Source: Comamonadaceae bacterium
GTDB lineage: Bacteria > Pseudomonadota > Gammaproteobacteria > Burkholderiales > Burkholderiaceae_C
DNA length: 64,000 bases
Reading direction: 5' to 3'
Assembly (NCBI GenBank): GCA_021299875.1
Contig: JAJTEW010000003.1
Location: 62,001 to 126,000, forward strand
Of the stretch, positions 24,641 through 33,602 are shown piece after piece; position 1 is the first letter of the stretch; every line of letters starts with the position of its first letter. Made by a program: the position numbers and the translations under genes. The notes under the pieces were generated by a model. That model did not search any database. It was given only the letters and a program-made list of their open reading frames with translations, and had not been told where the DNA came from.

Positions 24641-25642
24641 ATGGACGATCTTTTGACGGACGCCGTGAAGGCGCTGCTGACGGACCACTGCACACCTGCG
24701 GTGGTGCGCGCCATCGAAGCAGGCCAGCCGCACGGTGCTTTGTGGCAACAGCTGGAAGCCTCCGGCTTTGCCGACGCCCTGGTGCCAGAAACTGCCGGCG
24801 GCGCGGGCCTGACTTTGGCCGAGGTGTACCCGGTGCTGGAGTTGTGCGGCAGCTGGGCCGTGCCCGTGCCTTTGGGCGAGACCCTTCTGGCGCGTGGCTT
24901 GTTGGTCCATTCGGGCGTTTCTGCGCCATCTGGCTCGGTGGTTTTCGGGATGGGTCAGTTGGCCAGCGATGGCCGTTTGCATTGCGCGCAGGTGCGCTGC
25001 GCCGCCAAGGCCGACTGGGTGCTGGTGTCGTGTGGTGGCGTTTGCCGTCTCTTGCCTGCGGCCGAATCCCAGTTGGAAGTGGCCGGTTTTTGTTTGGATG
25101 CGCAGGTGAGCTGGCCCCAATCGGCTTGGGACGAGGCGCAGCAAGTGCCCGGAACGCACGACCTTGTGAGCTTGCAAGCGGCCTTGTACGCGGCGCAGTT
25201 GGCCGGTGCCTTGATGACCGTGTTCAGCCGCACGCTGCACTACGCCAACGACCGCCATCAGTTTGGCAAGCCGATTGGCAAGTTCCAGGCGATTCAGCAC
25301 CAGTTGAGCGTCATGTCCGAGCACGCATTTGCCGCCCGCATGGCCGCCCAGCTGGGCTTGTGCGCGGCGGGCCAAGTGCCAGACCGACTGCGCGTGGCCA
25401 TGGCCAAGGCCCGCACCAGCGAGGCAGCGCTCGAAGTCGCTGGGCTGAGCCACGCCATCCATGGGGCGATTGGCTTCACACGCGAGTTTGACCTGCAGCT
25501 GTACACCCGCAGGTTGCACGCTTGGCGGCAAGCGGCCGGGTCAGAGTCGTTCTGGCACGATGTTTTGGGCCAGGCTTTGCTGGACAGCACTGAACCGCTG
25601 AGCCTGGACCAGATTCGCACACTCACCGACACGGTGTTTTGA
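24641..25642 (+). CDS. Acyl-CoA dehydrogenase family protein (short partner)
   Basis: A 333-residue member of the same family. The N-terminal helical domain is present, but the middle beta domain is divergent: the usual SEPGAGSD signature is missing. The C-terminal domain is well kept (RHQFGKPIGKFQAIQHQL type residues, then HAIHGAIGFTREFDLQLYTRR). It looks like the partner subunit of a heteromer with the preceding gene, with flavin sites shared between chains. This pairing is inference from order, spacing and domain loss. Confidence 0.85.
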   Translation: MDDLLTDAVKALLTDHCTPAVVRAIEAGQPHGALWQQLEASGFADALVPETAGGAGLTLAEVYPVLELCGSWAVPVPLGETLLARGLLVHSGVSAPSGSVVFGMGQLASDGRLHCAQVRCAAKADWVLVSCGGVCRLLPAAESQLEVAGFCLDAQVSWPQSAWDEAQQVPGTHDLVSLQAALYAAQLAGALMTVFSRTLHYANDRHQFGKPIGKFQAIQHQLSVMSEHAFAARMAAQLGLCAAGQVPDRLRVAMAKARTSEAALEVAGLSHAIHGAIGFTREFDLQLYTRRLHAWRQAAGSESFWHDVLGQALLDSTEPLSLDQIRTLTDTVF

Positions 25643-25661
25643 TTTTTAAATAGGAAACCCC

Positions 25662-26456
25662 ATGAGCGCTTTTCTCAACATCACCCGTGAGGGCCGCATC
25701 GCCATCCTCACCATGAGTCAGCCCGAGACCCGCAACGCCCTGACCGGCAACACGGCGGTCGAAGAGTTTGTGCAGGCTTGTGCCGACATTGGCAAGGACA
25801 CCGGCATCCGCGCGGTGATCTTGACGTCCGAAGGACCGGTTTTCAGTTCGGGCGGTAACGTGAAGGACATGCTGCGCTACCAGACGCAGCAGCTCATGCC
25901 CGATGTGATCCGCGAGGAATACCGCAACGGCATCCAGCGCTTGCCCAAGGCGCTCTACAACCTGGATGTGCCTGTGATCGCCGCGATCAACGGTCCGGCC
26001 ATTGGTGCTGGATTGGACCTCACGTGCATGTGCGATATCCGCATTGCCTCCGACAAGGCCACTTTTGCCGAGAGTTTTGTGAAGGTGGGCATCGTGCCGG
26101 GCGATGGCGGCGCCTGGTTGTTGCCACGTGCCGTGGGTGCCTCCAAAGCCGCCGAAATGGCGTTCACGGGCGAGGCCCTGTCGGCCGCGCAAGCGCTGGC
26201 CTGCGGACTGGTCTCTCGGGTGGTGGCCCCCGATCAATTGATGCCCGAGGCGCTGGCGCTGGCGCGCAAGATCGCGGCCAATCCTGGGGGGGTGTTGCGC
26301 ATGACCAAGCGTTTGCTGCGTGAGGGCGAACGCAGCTCACTGGAATCCTTGCTCGAGCTTTCTGCAGGCTACCAAGCCATTGCCCACATGACCACCGACC
26401 ACCATGAAGCGGTCAATGCCTTCATTGAGAAACGCCCACCTCAATTCAAAGATTGA
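25662..26456 (+). CDS. Enoyl-CoA hydratase/isomerase family protein
   Basis: A 264-residue crotonase-fold protein. The oxyanion-hole blocks are clear: FSSGGNVKDM and NGPAIGAGLDL. The active-site loop reads FVKVGIVPGDGG, without the Glu of classical hydratases at its usual place but with Asp in the PGDGG turn, so hydration is not certain. It follows the two dehydrogenases by 19 bases with a site AGGAAAC, and probably acts on their product. The Bug receptor gene downstream is convergent. Confidence 0.88.
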   Translation: MSAFLNITREGRIAILTMSQPETRNALTGNTAVEEFVQACADIGKDTGIRAVILTSEGPVFSSGGNVKDMLRYQTQQLMPDVIREEYRNGIQRLPKALYNLDVPVIAAINGPAIGAGLDLTCMCDIRIASDKATFAESFVKVGIVPGDGGAWLLPRAVGASKAAEMAFTGEALSAAQALACGLVSRVVAPDQLMPEALALARKIAANPGGVLRMTKRLLREGERSSLESLLELSAGYQAIAHMTTDHHEAVNAFIEKRPPQFKD

Positions 26457-26494
26457 GATCTGGCGTTTGCCCAGCGCTTTAACTTTGCAGGGGT

Positions 26495-27499
26495 TCAGTC
26501 TGCTTTGGCACCAGAGGATCTGACAATCGGACCCCAACGTTGCACTTCGGCCCTGCTCATGTCAAGCATGACCTCAGGGCTTGTGCCCATGATGTTGTAA
26601 CCCAGCTCAGTCATTCGTTTAACGAAATCGGGTGATCTTGTGCCTTTGATGGCTTCAGCATTCAGTTTCATGACCACGTCGCGAGGTGTGTTGGCGGGCA
26701 CAGTCAAACCAAACCATACGCCAGACTCATAGCCCGATACACCGGCTTCTGCCAAGGTTGGCAATTCGGGCAGCAAGGGATCACGCTTGGCACCCGTTGT
26801 GGCCAGTGCTTTGAGCTTGCCTGATTTGATGTGAGGAATGGCTGACGGGATGTTGTCAAACATCATCATGACTTGCCCACCCAGAAGGTCGGTCATGGCG
26901 GGTGCGCTGCCTTTGTAGGGGATGTGTGTGATGTTGACGCCAGTCAGAGATTTGAACATTTCGCCTGACATGTGAATGCTGGTGCCGCTGCCGCTGGAAG
27001 CGTAATTCATGGCGCCGGGCTGAGATCTGGCCATCGCAATGACTTCAGGCACAGAGTTCGCTTTGATGGAAGGGTGCAAAACCAAGACATTGTTCAAAGA
27101 AACCAATGCAGAGACGGGGATCAAGTCTTTGCTGGGGTCGAAGGGCATCTTGGCGTACAGCACCGGGTTGATGGCTTGTATGCCACTCGTGGTCATGAAA
27201 ATGGTGTAACCGTCAGGATTGGCTCGAGCCGCTTCGGCGCCACCAATGTTCCCGCCTGCACCGGGCCTGTTTTCGACGGTCACAGGCTGGCCTAAATTTT
27301 TGGACAGTTCTTGAGCAATGGCCCGTGAAGCGATATCTACAGCACCACCAGGGGGGAAGGGACAAATCAGTCGCAGGGGTTTATTTGGAAAAGCTTGTGC
27401 CAAGGCCATTGGGGATGACAGCAATGCCCCCGCCATGCCCACAGAAACCGCCAAAGATGTGACCCAAGAAAATGAGGGTCTTAACTTGATGAATGCCAT
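26495..27499 (-). CDS. Bug/TctC family periplasmic solute receptor
   Basis: A 334-residue periplasmic receptor with a signal peptide ending near MALAQAF. Family marks are PLRLICPFPPGGAVD, VENRPGAGGNIGGAE and MNYASSGSGTSIHMS. GAGGAGAC is placed 5 bases before the ATG at 27499, which decides the start over an upstream ATG at 27526. It is convergent with the enoyl-CoA hydratase gene and divergent from the second aldolase-like gene. The ligand is unknown, presumably a carboxylate. Confidence 0.92.
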   Translation of the reverse strand: MAFIKLRPSFSWVTSLAVSVGMAGALLSSPMALAQAFPNKPLRLICPFPPGGAVDIASRAIAQELSKNLGQPVTVENRPGAGGNIGGAEAARANPDGYTIFMTTSGIQAINPVLYAKMPFDPSKDLIPVSALVSLNNVLVLHPSIKANSVPEVIAMARSQPGAMNYASSGSGTSIHMSGEMFKSLTGVNITHIPYKGSAPAMTDLLGGQVMMMFDNIPSAIPHIKSGKLKALATTGAKRDPLLPELPTLAEAGVSGYESGVWFGLTVPANTPRDVVMKLNAEAIKGTRSPDFVKRMTELGYNIMGTSPEVMLDMSRAEVQRWGPIVRSSGAKAD

Positions 27500-27724
27500 G
27501 TGATGTCTCCTCGTTATTGAAATCAAACTCCAGCATGGTGTACTTTTGGAGTGAGAGGCTCAGATTATTGGAAATGTTTGTGAAGTGCAAGCTCTTCTTA
27601 GTGAGTTTGACATTCGAGCGCTGAATTCAAGTCACCTGAGTTGCACGGTTTAGGGCTGCAGCGCTTGAATTTTGACCCACATCGCGTAGTCTCGAGCCTT
27701 CCACATCACTGCTTTGATCTCTTT

Positions 27725-28495
27725 ATGTCTGTTGACCCAATGCAAACCCTTGGCACGCCAGATGCGGCTGTTCAAGAAGTCAAAATTCATTTGGCTGCTG
27801 CTTTGCGCATGGCTGTTCTAGATGGCTTTGAAGAAGGCATTGATAACCACTTCACAGCGTGTGTGCCCGGCCGTCCCAATCGGTACTTTGTTTTGCCGTT
27901 TGGCTTGCATTGGTCAGAAGCCAAGGCCAGCGACATGATGATTTTTAACGAGGAAGGGCAGACCCTCGAAGGGCGAGGCGTCGTGGAGCTTTCGGCCCAA
28001 TGCATTCATGCCCCCCTGCACCGTTTAACCGGTGCAAAAGTTGTTTTGCATACCCATCAACCTTGGGCCACCGCGCTGAACATGTTGCAAGACAATCGCT
28101 TGTTACCCGCGACCCAAACGGCTGCTTTTTTTCATGGGCGCATTGCTTATGACGATACCTACACAGGTCTGGCATCATCTTTAGAAGAAGGTGAACGACT
28201 GGCTGCGTTGATGGGTGACAAGACTGTCTTGTTCATGAAAAACCATGGTGTTGTGACCATTGGCGATACGGTGGCTCAGGCTTATCGCCGCTTGTACAAA
28301 CTTGAAAAAGCCTGTCAAACACAAGTCTTGGCCATGAGCACTGGCAAGGCCTTGAACATCTTGGGTGACGAAGTCATTCAACGTGTCCTTCAGCCTTCTG
28401 GCAATGACCGCCACCCTCGAGGCGACCGCGAGAGACTTTATTTTGAAGCCAATATGCGCATCCTAGATCGCCTCAACCCAGGCTACGCCGATTGA
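27725..28495 (+). CDS. Class II aldolase/adducin family protein, second copy
   Basis: A 256-residue paralogue of the protein at 17681-18400. It keeps the zinc His pair in VLHTHQP and the later FMKNHG, as well as DNHFTACVPG near the N-terminus. The two proteins share the whole fold, including the LEKACQTQVLAMSTG end region. The start is uncertain: ATG codons at 27725 and 27740 both lack a strong site. It probably acts on a hydroxy-oxo acid related to the one used by the first copy, but nothing here fixes the substrate. Confidence 0.85.
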   Translation: MSVDPMQTLGTPDAAVQEVKIHLAAALRMAVLDGFEEGIDNHFTACVPGRPNRYFVLPFGLHWSEAKASDMMIFNEEGQTLEGRGVVELSAQCIHAPLHRLTGAKVVLHTHQPWATALNMLQDNRLLPATQTAAFFHGRIAYDDTYTGLASSLEEGERLAALMGDKTVLFMKNHGVVTIGDTVAQAYRRLYKLEKACQTQVLAMSTGKALNILGDEVIQRVLQPSGNDRHPRGDRERLYFEANMRILDRLNPGYAD

Positions 28496-28524
28496 GTCAT
28501 CAAGACGGAAGCTCAATTGAACGT

Positions 28525-28544
28525 CGGTGGCCACAGCGCCACCG
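28525..28544. terminator. Hairpin between convergent genes
   Basis: CGGTGGC and GCCACCG pair around a 6-base loop, 30 bases after the aldolase-like stop and just before the end of the small membrane protein gene. It has no T run; the role is tentative. Confidence 0.35.
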
Positions 28545-28548
28545 CGGC

Positions 28549-28797
28549 TCAGAGTTCTGCAGCGACCGCCTGTCGTTTGCGCTTGGCCAGTATCCTGGCT
28601 GAGTTGAGACCCGTGAGGACCATGATGGGCCACAAGAAAGTGCAGACCATGGCCCACAAAACGCGACCGCCCAAAGTGGAGTCACCCTGCGGGGTGTCCA
28701 CCTTGTGTGGCCCCTCGCTGAACAGGTGCATATAAGAGAACGTTGAGAGGCCAAAAACAAGGCCAAACAAGAGGAACAGTGAGATGTAAATGTTCAA
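28549..28797 (-). CDS. Small membrane protein, two helices
   Basis: An 82-residue protein with hydrophobic helices at about 3-24 and 45-63 and a basic C-terminus (AKRKRQ), so both ends should face the cytosol. I do not recognise a family. The start is a TTG at 28797: a strong CTAGGAGAT lies 7 bases upstream and no ATG is nearby in frame. It stands alone between the aldolase-like gene (convergent) and the serine hydrolase gene (divergent). Confidence 0.65.
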   Translation of the reverse strand: MNIYISLFLLFGLVFGLSTFSYMHLFSEGPHKVDTPQGDSTLGGRVLWAMVCTFLWPIMVLTGLNSARILAKRKRQAVAAEL

Positions 28798-28883
28798 GGC
28801 AATCTCCTAGGTGAGGACCACTTGGATTGGTGGTTGACCTGATCTCAGGCCCCTATTAGATCAATGTAACAAAAATCTGACAA

Positions 28884-28900
28884 TTTATTTTGTAAATAAA
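28884..28900. promoter_or_regulatory. AT-rich palindrome in divergent promoter region
   Basis: TTTATTT-TGT-AAATAAA is a perfect inverted repeat about 85 bases before the small membrane protein start and 155 bases before the serine hydrolase start. The surrounding 40 bases are strongly AT-rich in an otherwise GC-rich region. It could be a regulator site; no known consensus was matched. Confidence 0.4.
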
Positions 28901-29055
28901 CCGTTACTCACGAGGTTAATCCTTGCACAAGCGATGAGCGCGTCGCATGGGGAGTCGCCAGAGTGAACGTCCAACGGGCAACAACCCATGATGATGAATC
29001 TGTGCATCGCTCTTCATCCGCACCATCCGTTGGCCCATCATTTCTGATTGTCAAA

Positions 29056-30105
29056 ATGAAACATTCCCTAGCCGAGACCATTGCATTCATCCAATCTTGT
29101 GAAACTTCATGGTCGCGTGACACTTCGCCGCCTTGGGGCATCCATGACATGGATCCGCCACCCTACAACCGCTTATACGGACCGATCCATGGGCGTGGTC
29201 CTGTTTCTGGCGTTTTGTTTCACAAAAACCAGATGCTGGCCAAGTGGGGGGAGCCTCACAAGGCAGACCTGACGTTCAGCGTTGCCAAAACTTACTTGGC
29301 CCTTCTGGCAGGTCTGGCATTCGATCAAGGCCTGCTGAAAGATGTGCACGCACCGGTTGTTCAGCAATGCCCTGGCATTGGCTTTGAGGGCGATCGCTTG
29401 TCGCGCATCACTTGGCACCATTTGTTGCAGCAAACCAGCGAATGGGAGGGGACTTGCCTGGGTATCCCGGAACAGGTGGATCGCTACCGATGGCTGGCCT
29501 ACCAAACCGGACAAGCACAAGGGATCAAGGGAGACGCCAGACCCTTGGGCGAACCAGGCACTAAGTTTGAGTACAACGACGTTCGCATCAATCAATTGTC
29601 TTTGGCATTGCTCCATCTGTTCAAAAGACCCTTGCCTGAAGTGTTTGAAGAATTTTTCAGAAAACCTTTGGGGTGTTCAGATGCGTTTCAATGGGTGGGT
29701 TACGAGCAAGGCTTAACCCAAGTCAATGGTCAACGCATGATGTCGGTGCCGGGGGGCAGTCACTGGGGTGGGGGCATTTCCATCTCTGCCATGGACCAGG
29801 CCCTGATTGGCTTGATGCTGATGGGGCAAGGGCAGTTCAATGGACAACAAATTTTGTCAAAGCAATGGCTACAAATGATGCAACAGCCCTGTGATGTGGC
29901 GCCCTACTATGGGTACCTCATTTGGCTGAACAACGATGGGGCGCTGTTCAAAGATGCACCGCGCAGTTCATGGTTTGCCATTGGTGCGGGCTCTTCTGTG
30001 ACATGGGTTGACCCCGTGTTGGAGTTGGTTTGCATCATGCGGTGGATCGATGCTTCAAAAACCAACGACTGCATTGCCCAAGTGATGCAATCGTTGAGCA
30101 CGTGA
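29056..30105 (+). CDS. Serine hydrolase, class C beta-lactamase fold
   Basis: A 349-residue protein of the beta-lactamase/D-alanyl-D-alanine carboxypeptidase fold. The nucleophile motif S-x-x-K is SVAK (TFSVAKTYLALL), and YND in KFEYNDVRINQ is the Y-x-N motif. No signal peptide is visible, so it may be a cytosolic esterase or amidase. The start is uncertain: ATG 29056 is used, while a GTG at 28963 would add 31 residues. Neither has a clear ribosome site. The substrate is unknown. Confidence 0.82.
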   Translation: MKHSLAETIAFIQSCETSWSRDTSPPWGIHDMDPPPYNRLYGPIHGRGPVSGVLFHKNQMLAKWGEPHKADLTFSVAKTYLALLAGLAFDQGLLKDVHAPVVQQCPGIGFEGDRLSRITWHHLLQQTSEWEGTCLGIPEQVDRYRWLAYQTGQAQGIKGDARPLGEPGTKFEYNDVRINQLSLALLHLFKRPLPEVFEEFFRKPLGCSDAFQWVGYEQGLTQVNGQRMMSVPGGSHWGGGISISAMDQALIGLMLMGQGQFNGQQILSKQWLQMMQQPCDVAPYYGYLIWLNNDGALFKDAPRSSWFAIGAGSSVTWVDPVLELVCIMRWIDASKTNDCIAQVMQSLST

Positions 30106-30190
30106 ACGATGCGCTTGGTGCCTTGCCTTGCCGTGCCGGATGGCAGCAGGGGGCCAAGCGCTGGATCCCAGAGCTTGACCTTCACCACTT

Positions 30191-31111
30191 TCAAGGTGAA
30201 GATGACATGCGCAACAAAACGTTGAAAACGGAAGCGGTGTCATGATCGCCGTGCCCCAAGGCCATGGCTGCGTTGTACACCGGTACCGATGCAGAAAACA
30301 AAGGGGCAGGGACTTGAGCGTTGGCCAAAGCCTCAGCAATCAAGGCCATGTCTTTTTGCCAAATGGCCACTTTCATGGTGGGCGTCTTCCAGCCTTCATC
30401 GGCCATCAAGGGACCTCGAATTTGCAACATGCGTGAGCCTCCTGCGCCATCGCTGAGCACTTGGACGGCTCGGGATGGGGCAATCCCCCACTTTTGTCCC
30501 AGTAAAAGCGCCTCTGCAGTGGCCACGTTGTGGACGGCCACCAGCAAGTTGGCCATGAGTTTCATCTTCATGCCGTTGCCAAAAGCGCCCAGATCGAAAC
30601 AGTTTTTGGCAAAGCCGTCAAAGACAGGCGCCATTTGGCGGATGACCGAACGTGGGCCACTGGCGTAAACGGTGAGGTCTTTGAGTACGGCTTGTGCGCC
30701 CGTCCCCGACAAGGGGCAGTCGAGCATGACAATGGATTGGGCTTTCAGGATGTCGCGCGCTGCCTTTTTATCAGCCACGTCCAGTGTGCTGGTTTCCATC
30801 ACCACCAGTTGCCGATGGCCACAGCTGGCGATGTGCTGAACCGCCTCATGCAAAGCCTTGGGGCTCGGCAGGGCGCAAATGATGACATCCACGTTGGAGG
30901 CCAGAACACTGGCGTTTTTCAAAGAAGTGCCGCCCGCAGCTTTCAGTCGTTTTCGGGCTTGAGGGTTGGGGTCGTAACCGTAAACCTCAAACCCTGCCTT
31001 GACCAGGTTGGCCGCCATGGCCAAGCCCATGATGCCCACACCCAGAACGCCAATTCGGCGAACAGGCGGACGAGAGGAAACCCGCCGCGATGTGGACAAG
31101 GGCTTGTTCAT
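30191..31111 (-). CDS. NAD(P)-dependent beta-hydroxyacid dehydrogenase
   Basis: A 306-residue oxidoreductase of the 3-hydroxyisobutyrate dehydrogenase family. The Rossmann motif GVLGVGIMG starts at 21, LSGTGAQA is the substrate loop, and NGMKMKLMANLL carries the catalytic Lys. It oxidises a 3-hydroxy acid or reduces the matching semialdehyde. AAGG lies before the ATG. The Bug receptor gene ends 10 bases upstream on the same strand, so this is another receptor-enzyme pair. Confidence 0.9.
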   Translation of the reverse strand: MNKPLSTSRRVSSRPPVRRIGVLGVGIMGLAMAANLVKAGFEVYGYDPNPQARKRLKAAGGTSLKNASVLASNVDVIICALPSPKALHEAVQHIASCGHRQLVVMETSTLDVADKKAARDILKAQSIVMLDCPLSGTGAQAVLKDLTVYASGPRSVIRQMAPVFDGFAKNCFDLGAFGNGMKMKLMANLLVAVHNVATAEALLLGQKWGIAPSRAVQVLSDGAGGSRMLQIRGPLMADEGWKTPTMKVAIWQKDMALIAEALANAQVPAPLFSASVPVYNAAMALGHGDHDTASVFNVLLRMSSSP

Positions 31112-31121
31112 GGCGAAGACC

Positions 31122-32108
31122 TTAATCCACCTTGATGTTGAGGTCGTTGACCACTTTGTTCCAGAAGGTGTAGTCAGAGCCGGCCACGGCGTCCAAAGCG
31201 GCCGCTGTGGTGCCCGTCGGTGTGAGGCCCAAGTCCAACATGCGGGCTTGAATGTCAGGCATCTTCACGATCTTTACGATTTCGGCGTTCAGTTTGGCGA
31301 TCACATCATTGGGGGTGCCCGTGGGGGTAAAAATACCGTGCCATGAGCTGCCAATGACGCCGTTGACATCCAAGTTGGCATCAAACTCGGTCATGGTGGG
31401 CACATCAGGCAAATTCGGAATGCGCTGTGCGCCTGAAATACCCAGTGCTTTGATCTTCCCGGTTTTGATCAGCGGGATGGCCGTGGTGGAGGCCTCGACA
31501 GACAGGCTGATGACCCCACTCATGACATCGGGTGAGGGGTTGGTTTTGTACGGCACGTGGTTGAGTTTGATGCCCAGTCGTTGAGACCAGGCCTCCAAGG
31601 CCACGTGGGGTTGGGAGCCCACACCCAAAGACGCAAAGTCAATTTTTCCAGGGTTTTTCTTGGCGTAGTCGACCATCTCTCGCATGTTGTTGTAGGGTGT
31701 TTTGAGGGAAGCCGTCAGCACATGCGGGACCAGCAGCAATTGGCTGACGGCTTTGAAATCACGAGGGGGGTTGTACTTGGGGTCACGGTACACATTGGGC
31801 GCGATGGCGTGAGACGCCTTGACGCTGTAAAACAAGGTGTAGCCATCGGCCGGTGTGGCGGCAGCTGCCAACGCGCCAATCATGCCGCCGGCTCCAGGGC
31901 GGTTGTCGATGAGCACGGGTTGACCCAAAGCGTTGCTCAGTCGGTCGCCGATCAATCGGGCCACCACGTCCGGTGACACGCCTGCAGGAAATGGAACGAT
32001 CATGCGGATCGGTCGATTGGGGTAGTTGGCTGTTTGCGCAAACGCATTGGGCAGCGCCAAGCCAGTGGCCGCGAGCGCTGCTTGGGTGAGTAAGTGACGA
32101 CGTTTCAT
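31122..32108 (-). CDS. Bug/TctC family periplasmic solute receptor
   Basis: A 328-residue periplasmic receptor. The N-terminus MKRRHLLTQAALAATGLAL resembles a twin-arginine signal, with cleavage near AFAQTA. Family marks are PIRMIVPFPAGVSPD, IDNRPGAGGMIGAL and IDFASLGVGSQPH. In the first motif the usual PPGG is changed to PAGV. GGAGAC lies before the ATG. It is the first gene of a two-gene unit with the beta-hydroxyacid dehydrogenase, suggesting a hydroxy-acid ligand (inference). Confidence 0.92.
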   Translation of the reverse strand: MKRRHLLTQAALAATGLALPNAFAQTANYPNRPIRMIVPFPAGVSPDVVARLIGDRLSNALGQPVLIDNRPGAGGMIGALAAAATPADGYTLFYSVKASHAIAPNVYRDPKYNPPRDFKAVSQLLLVPHVLTASLKTPYNNMREMVDYAKKNPGKIDFASLGVGSQPHVALEAWSQRLGIKLNHVPYKTNPSPDVMSGVISLSVEASTTAIPLIKTGKIKALGISGAQRIPNLPDVPTMTEFDANLDVNGVIGSSWHGIFTPTGTPNDVIAKLNAEIVKIVKMPDIQARMLDLGLTPTGTTAAALDAVAGSDYTFWNKVVNDLNIKVD

Positions 32109-32390
32109 GGGGCGGGTCTCCAGGTTTTATTGAGAAATAAACAAACATTGATGGGGCAGTGCCCCTCAGAACAGCTTTCGAAATCCGAGGACATCCGTGC
32201 CCACTTTTTTTAAAAGCAGTTGTCAATGTCCTGAACGCGTTTTTACACAGTGTCCACCTGCAAGCAAGACGCGCAGGTTACAGGTGCTGCCCAGCATGGC
32301 CGCCCGCACAGGTTTCATTTGGCGTGACGGAGTTGGGGGTATTGCCGAGCGTGCATGATGATGGGGTTTCAAAAAATCTGAGCCATCACC

Positions 32391-32870
32391 ATGCAAAGAC
32401 GTCAATGGCTTCAAGCCGCTGCTTTCACGCTTGTATCGGGCACTCTCTTAGAAAAAACCGTGCTCGCGCAAGTGACCACGGTCGAGGTCTGGAAAGACCC
32501 CAACTGTGGTTGCTGCCATTTGTGGGTTGAGCACTTGCAGACCCAGGGTTTCAAGGTCCATGTGCGCGATGTGGGCAATGCCGCTGCACGTCAGCGACTT
32601 GGCATGCCCGAGAAGTGGGGCTCATGTCACACCGCCACCGTGGGCGGGTATGTCATCGAGGGGCACGTTCCTGCAGCCGATATTCGCCGACTGCTCAAAG
32701 AGCGTCCCGTTGCGCTGGGCCTCTCGGTTCCCGGCATGCCCATTGGCAGTCCGGGGATGGACGGCCCCGAATACAAAGGCAGGAAAGATGCTTTTGATGT
32801 GCTGTTGGTTCAAAAGGATGGCAGCGCCAAAAGTTTTCAGGCTTACCCTGCGAATTCCCGCAGGGTCTAA
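32391..32870 (+). CDS. DUF411 metal-binding protein, exported
   Basis: A 159-residue DUF411 protein. The N-terminus MQRRQWLQAAAFTLV looks like a twin-arginine or Sec signal, followed by VEVWKDPNCGCC with Cys39, Cys41 and Cys42 as the likely metal site. Later SCHTATVGGYVIEGHVP is the second conserved block of the family, and MPIGSPGM ends the core. DUF411 proteins are often found near copper resistance genes, but no such genes are here. It should act in the periplasm. Confidence 0.9.
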   Translation: MQRRQWLQAAAFTLVSGTLLEKTVLAQVTTVEVWKDPNCGCCHLWVEHLQTQGFKVHVRDVGNAAARQRLGMPEKWGSCHTATVGGYVIEGHVPAADIRRLLKERPVALGLSVPGMPIGSPGMDGPEYKGRKDAFDVLLVQKDGSAKSFQAYPANSRRV

Positions 32871-32909
32871 CCCGGTGTTCAGCATGGGCTGGGCCTTTAT
32901 TTGAGTTGT

Positions 32910-33446
32910 ATGGTGTCCATTCCCCTTTCCCCCTATTTGGAGCGTGAGTTGCGCTCGGACCACGCAGGCGAAACCGGCGCTGTGAGCATCTACCTTGGCA
33001 TCGCGGCGGTGGCCAAGTGGCGAGGCAACCGGGAAATGCTGGCATTGGCACAAATGCACGGCAAAACAGAAGCTGAGCATTTGGCCGGGGTGGAGACGTG
33101 GTTGCCTGCGGCCAAGCGAAGCGCTCTTTTAGGGCCATGGCGCTTGGCGGGTTGGCTGACTGGCGCTTTGCCGGCTTTGTTTGGCACGCATGCGGTTTAT
33201 GCCACGATCGCCGCGGTAGAAACTTTTGTCGACCAACATTACCAACAACAGATTGACCATCTGGTGCGGCAGGGTGGCCCAGAGGGCTTGTTGGCGCTTT
33301 TGCGCAAGTGCCAAGCTGACGAGCAACACCACCGTGATGAGGCGGCAGCTTTGGCGGGTCCTGCACGCCACTGGTTGTTGACGGCATGGTGTTGGATGGT
33401 GGGTTGGGGCTCTGAAGCCGCCGTTGTTTTGGCGCGCCGTGTTTGA
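32910..33446 (+). CDS. coq7: Demethoxyubiquinone hydroxylase (Coq7 family)
   Basis: A 178-residue di-iron monooxygenase of the Coq7 family. RSDHAGETGAVSIY near the start, KTEAEHLAG, and DEQHHRDEA near the end hold the Glu and E-x-x-H iron ligands in two repeats. A hydrophobic hairpin between the repeats suits binding to the membrane surface. It hydroxylates demethoxyubiquinone in ubiquinone synthesis. Several starts are possible (TTG 32901, ATG 32910, GTG 32913), none with a strong site. It is 39 bases after the DUF411 gene. Confidence 0.88.
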   Translation: MVSIPLSPYLERELRSDHAGETGAVSIYLGIAAVAKWRGNREMLALAQMHGKTEAEHLAGVETWLPAAKRSALLGPWRLAGWLTGALPALFGTHAVYATIAAVETFVDQHYQQQIDHLVRQGGPEGLLALLRKCQADEQHHRDEAAALAGPARHWLLTAWCWMVGWGSEAAVVLARRV

Positions 33447-33602
33447 TGGGCGCCATGAAGGAAGCCTTTGACGATCAACCCCAGGAGATGCTGTCTTTGC
33501 AGCTGAGCGAACGCCAAACCCAACCGTCTAAGGCTTGATTTTGTCCCGCGGCAGTTGCCCATTCAGTGGAGACAGGCCTGGTTGATCATGCGAGAATCCA
33601 AC

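Noticed and set aside
23486-25531. 681-codon open frame on the minus strand
   Set aside because: It lies exactly opposite the two acyl-CoA dehydrogenases and has His/Gln/Arg-rich sequence without any domain; it is a shadow of GC-rich codon use.
33455-33538. 27-codon frame after coq7
   Set aside because: MKEAFDDQPQEMLSL has no ribosome site, no hydrophobic or family pattern and is too short to support.
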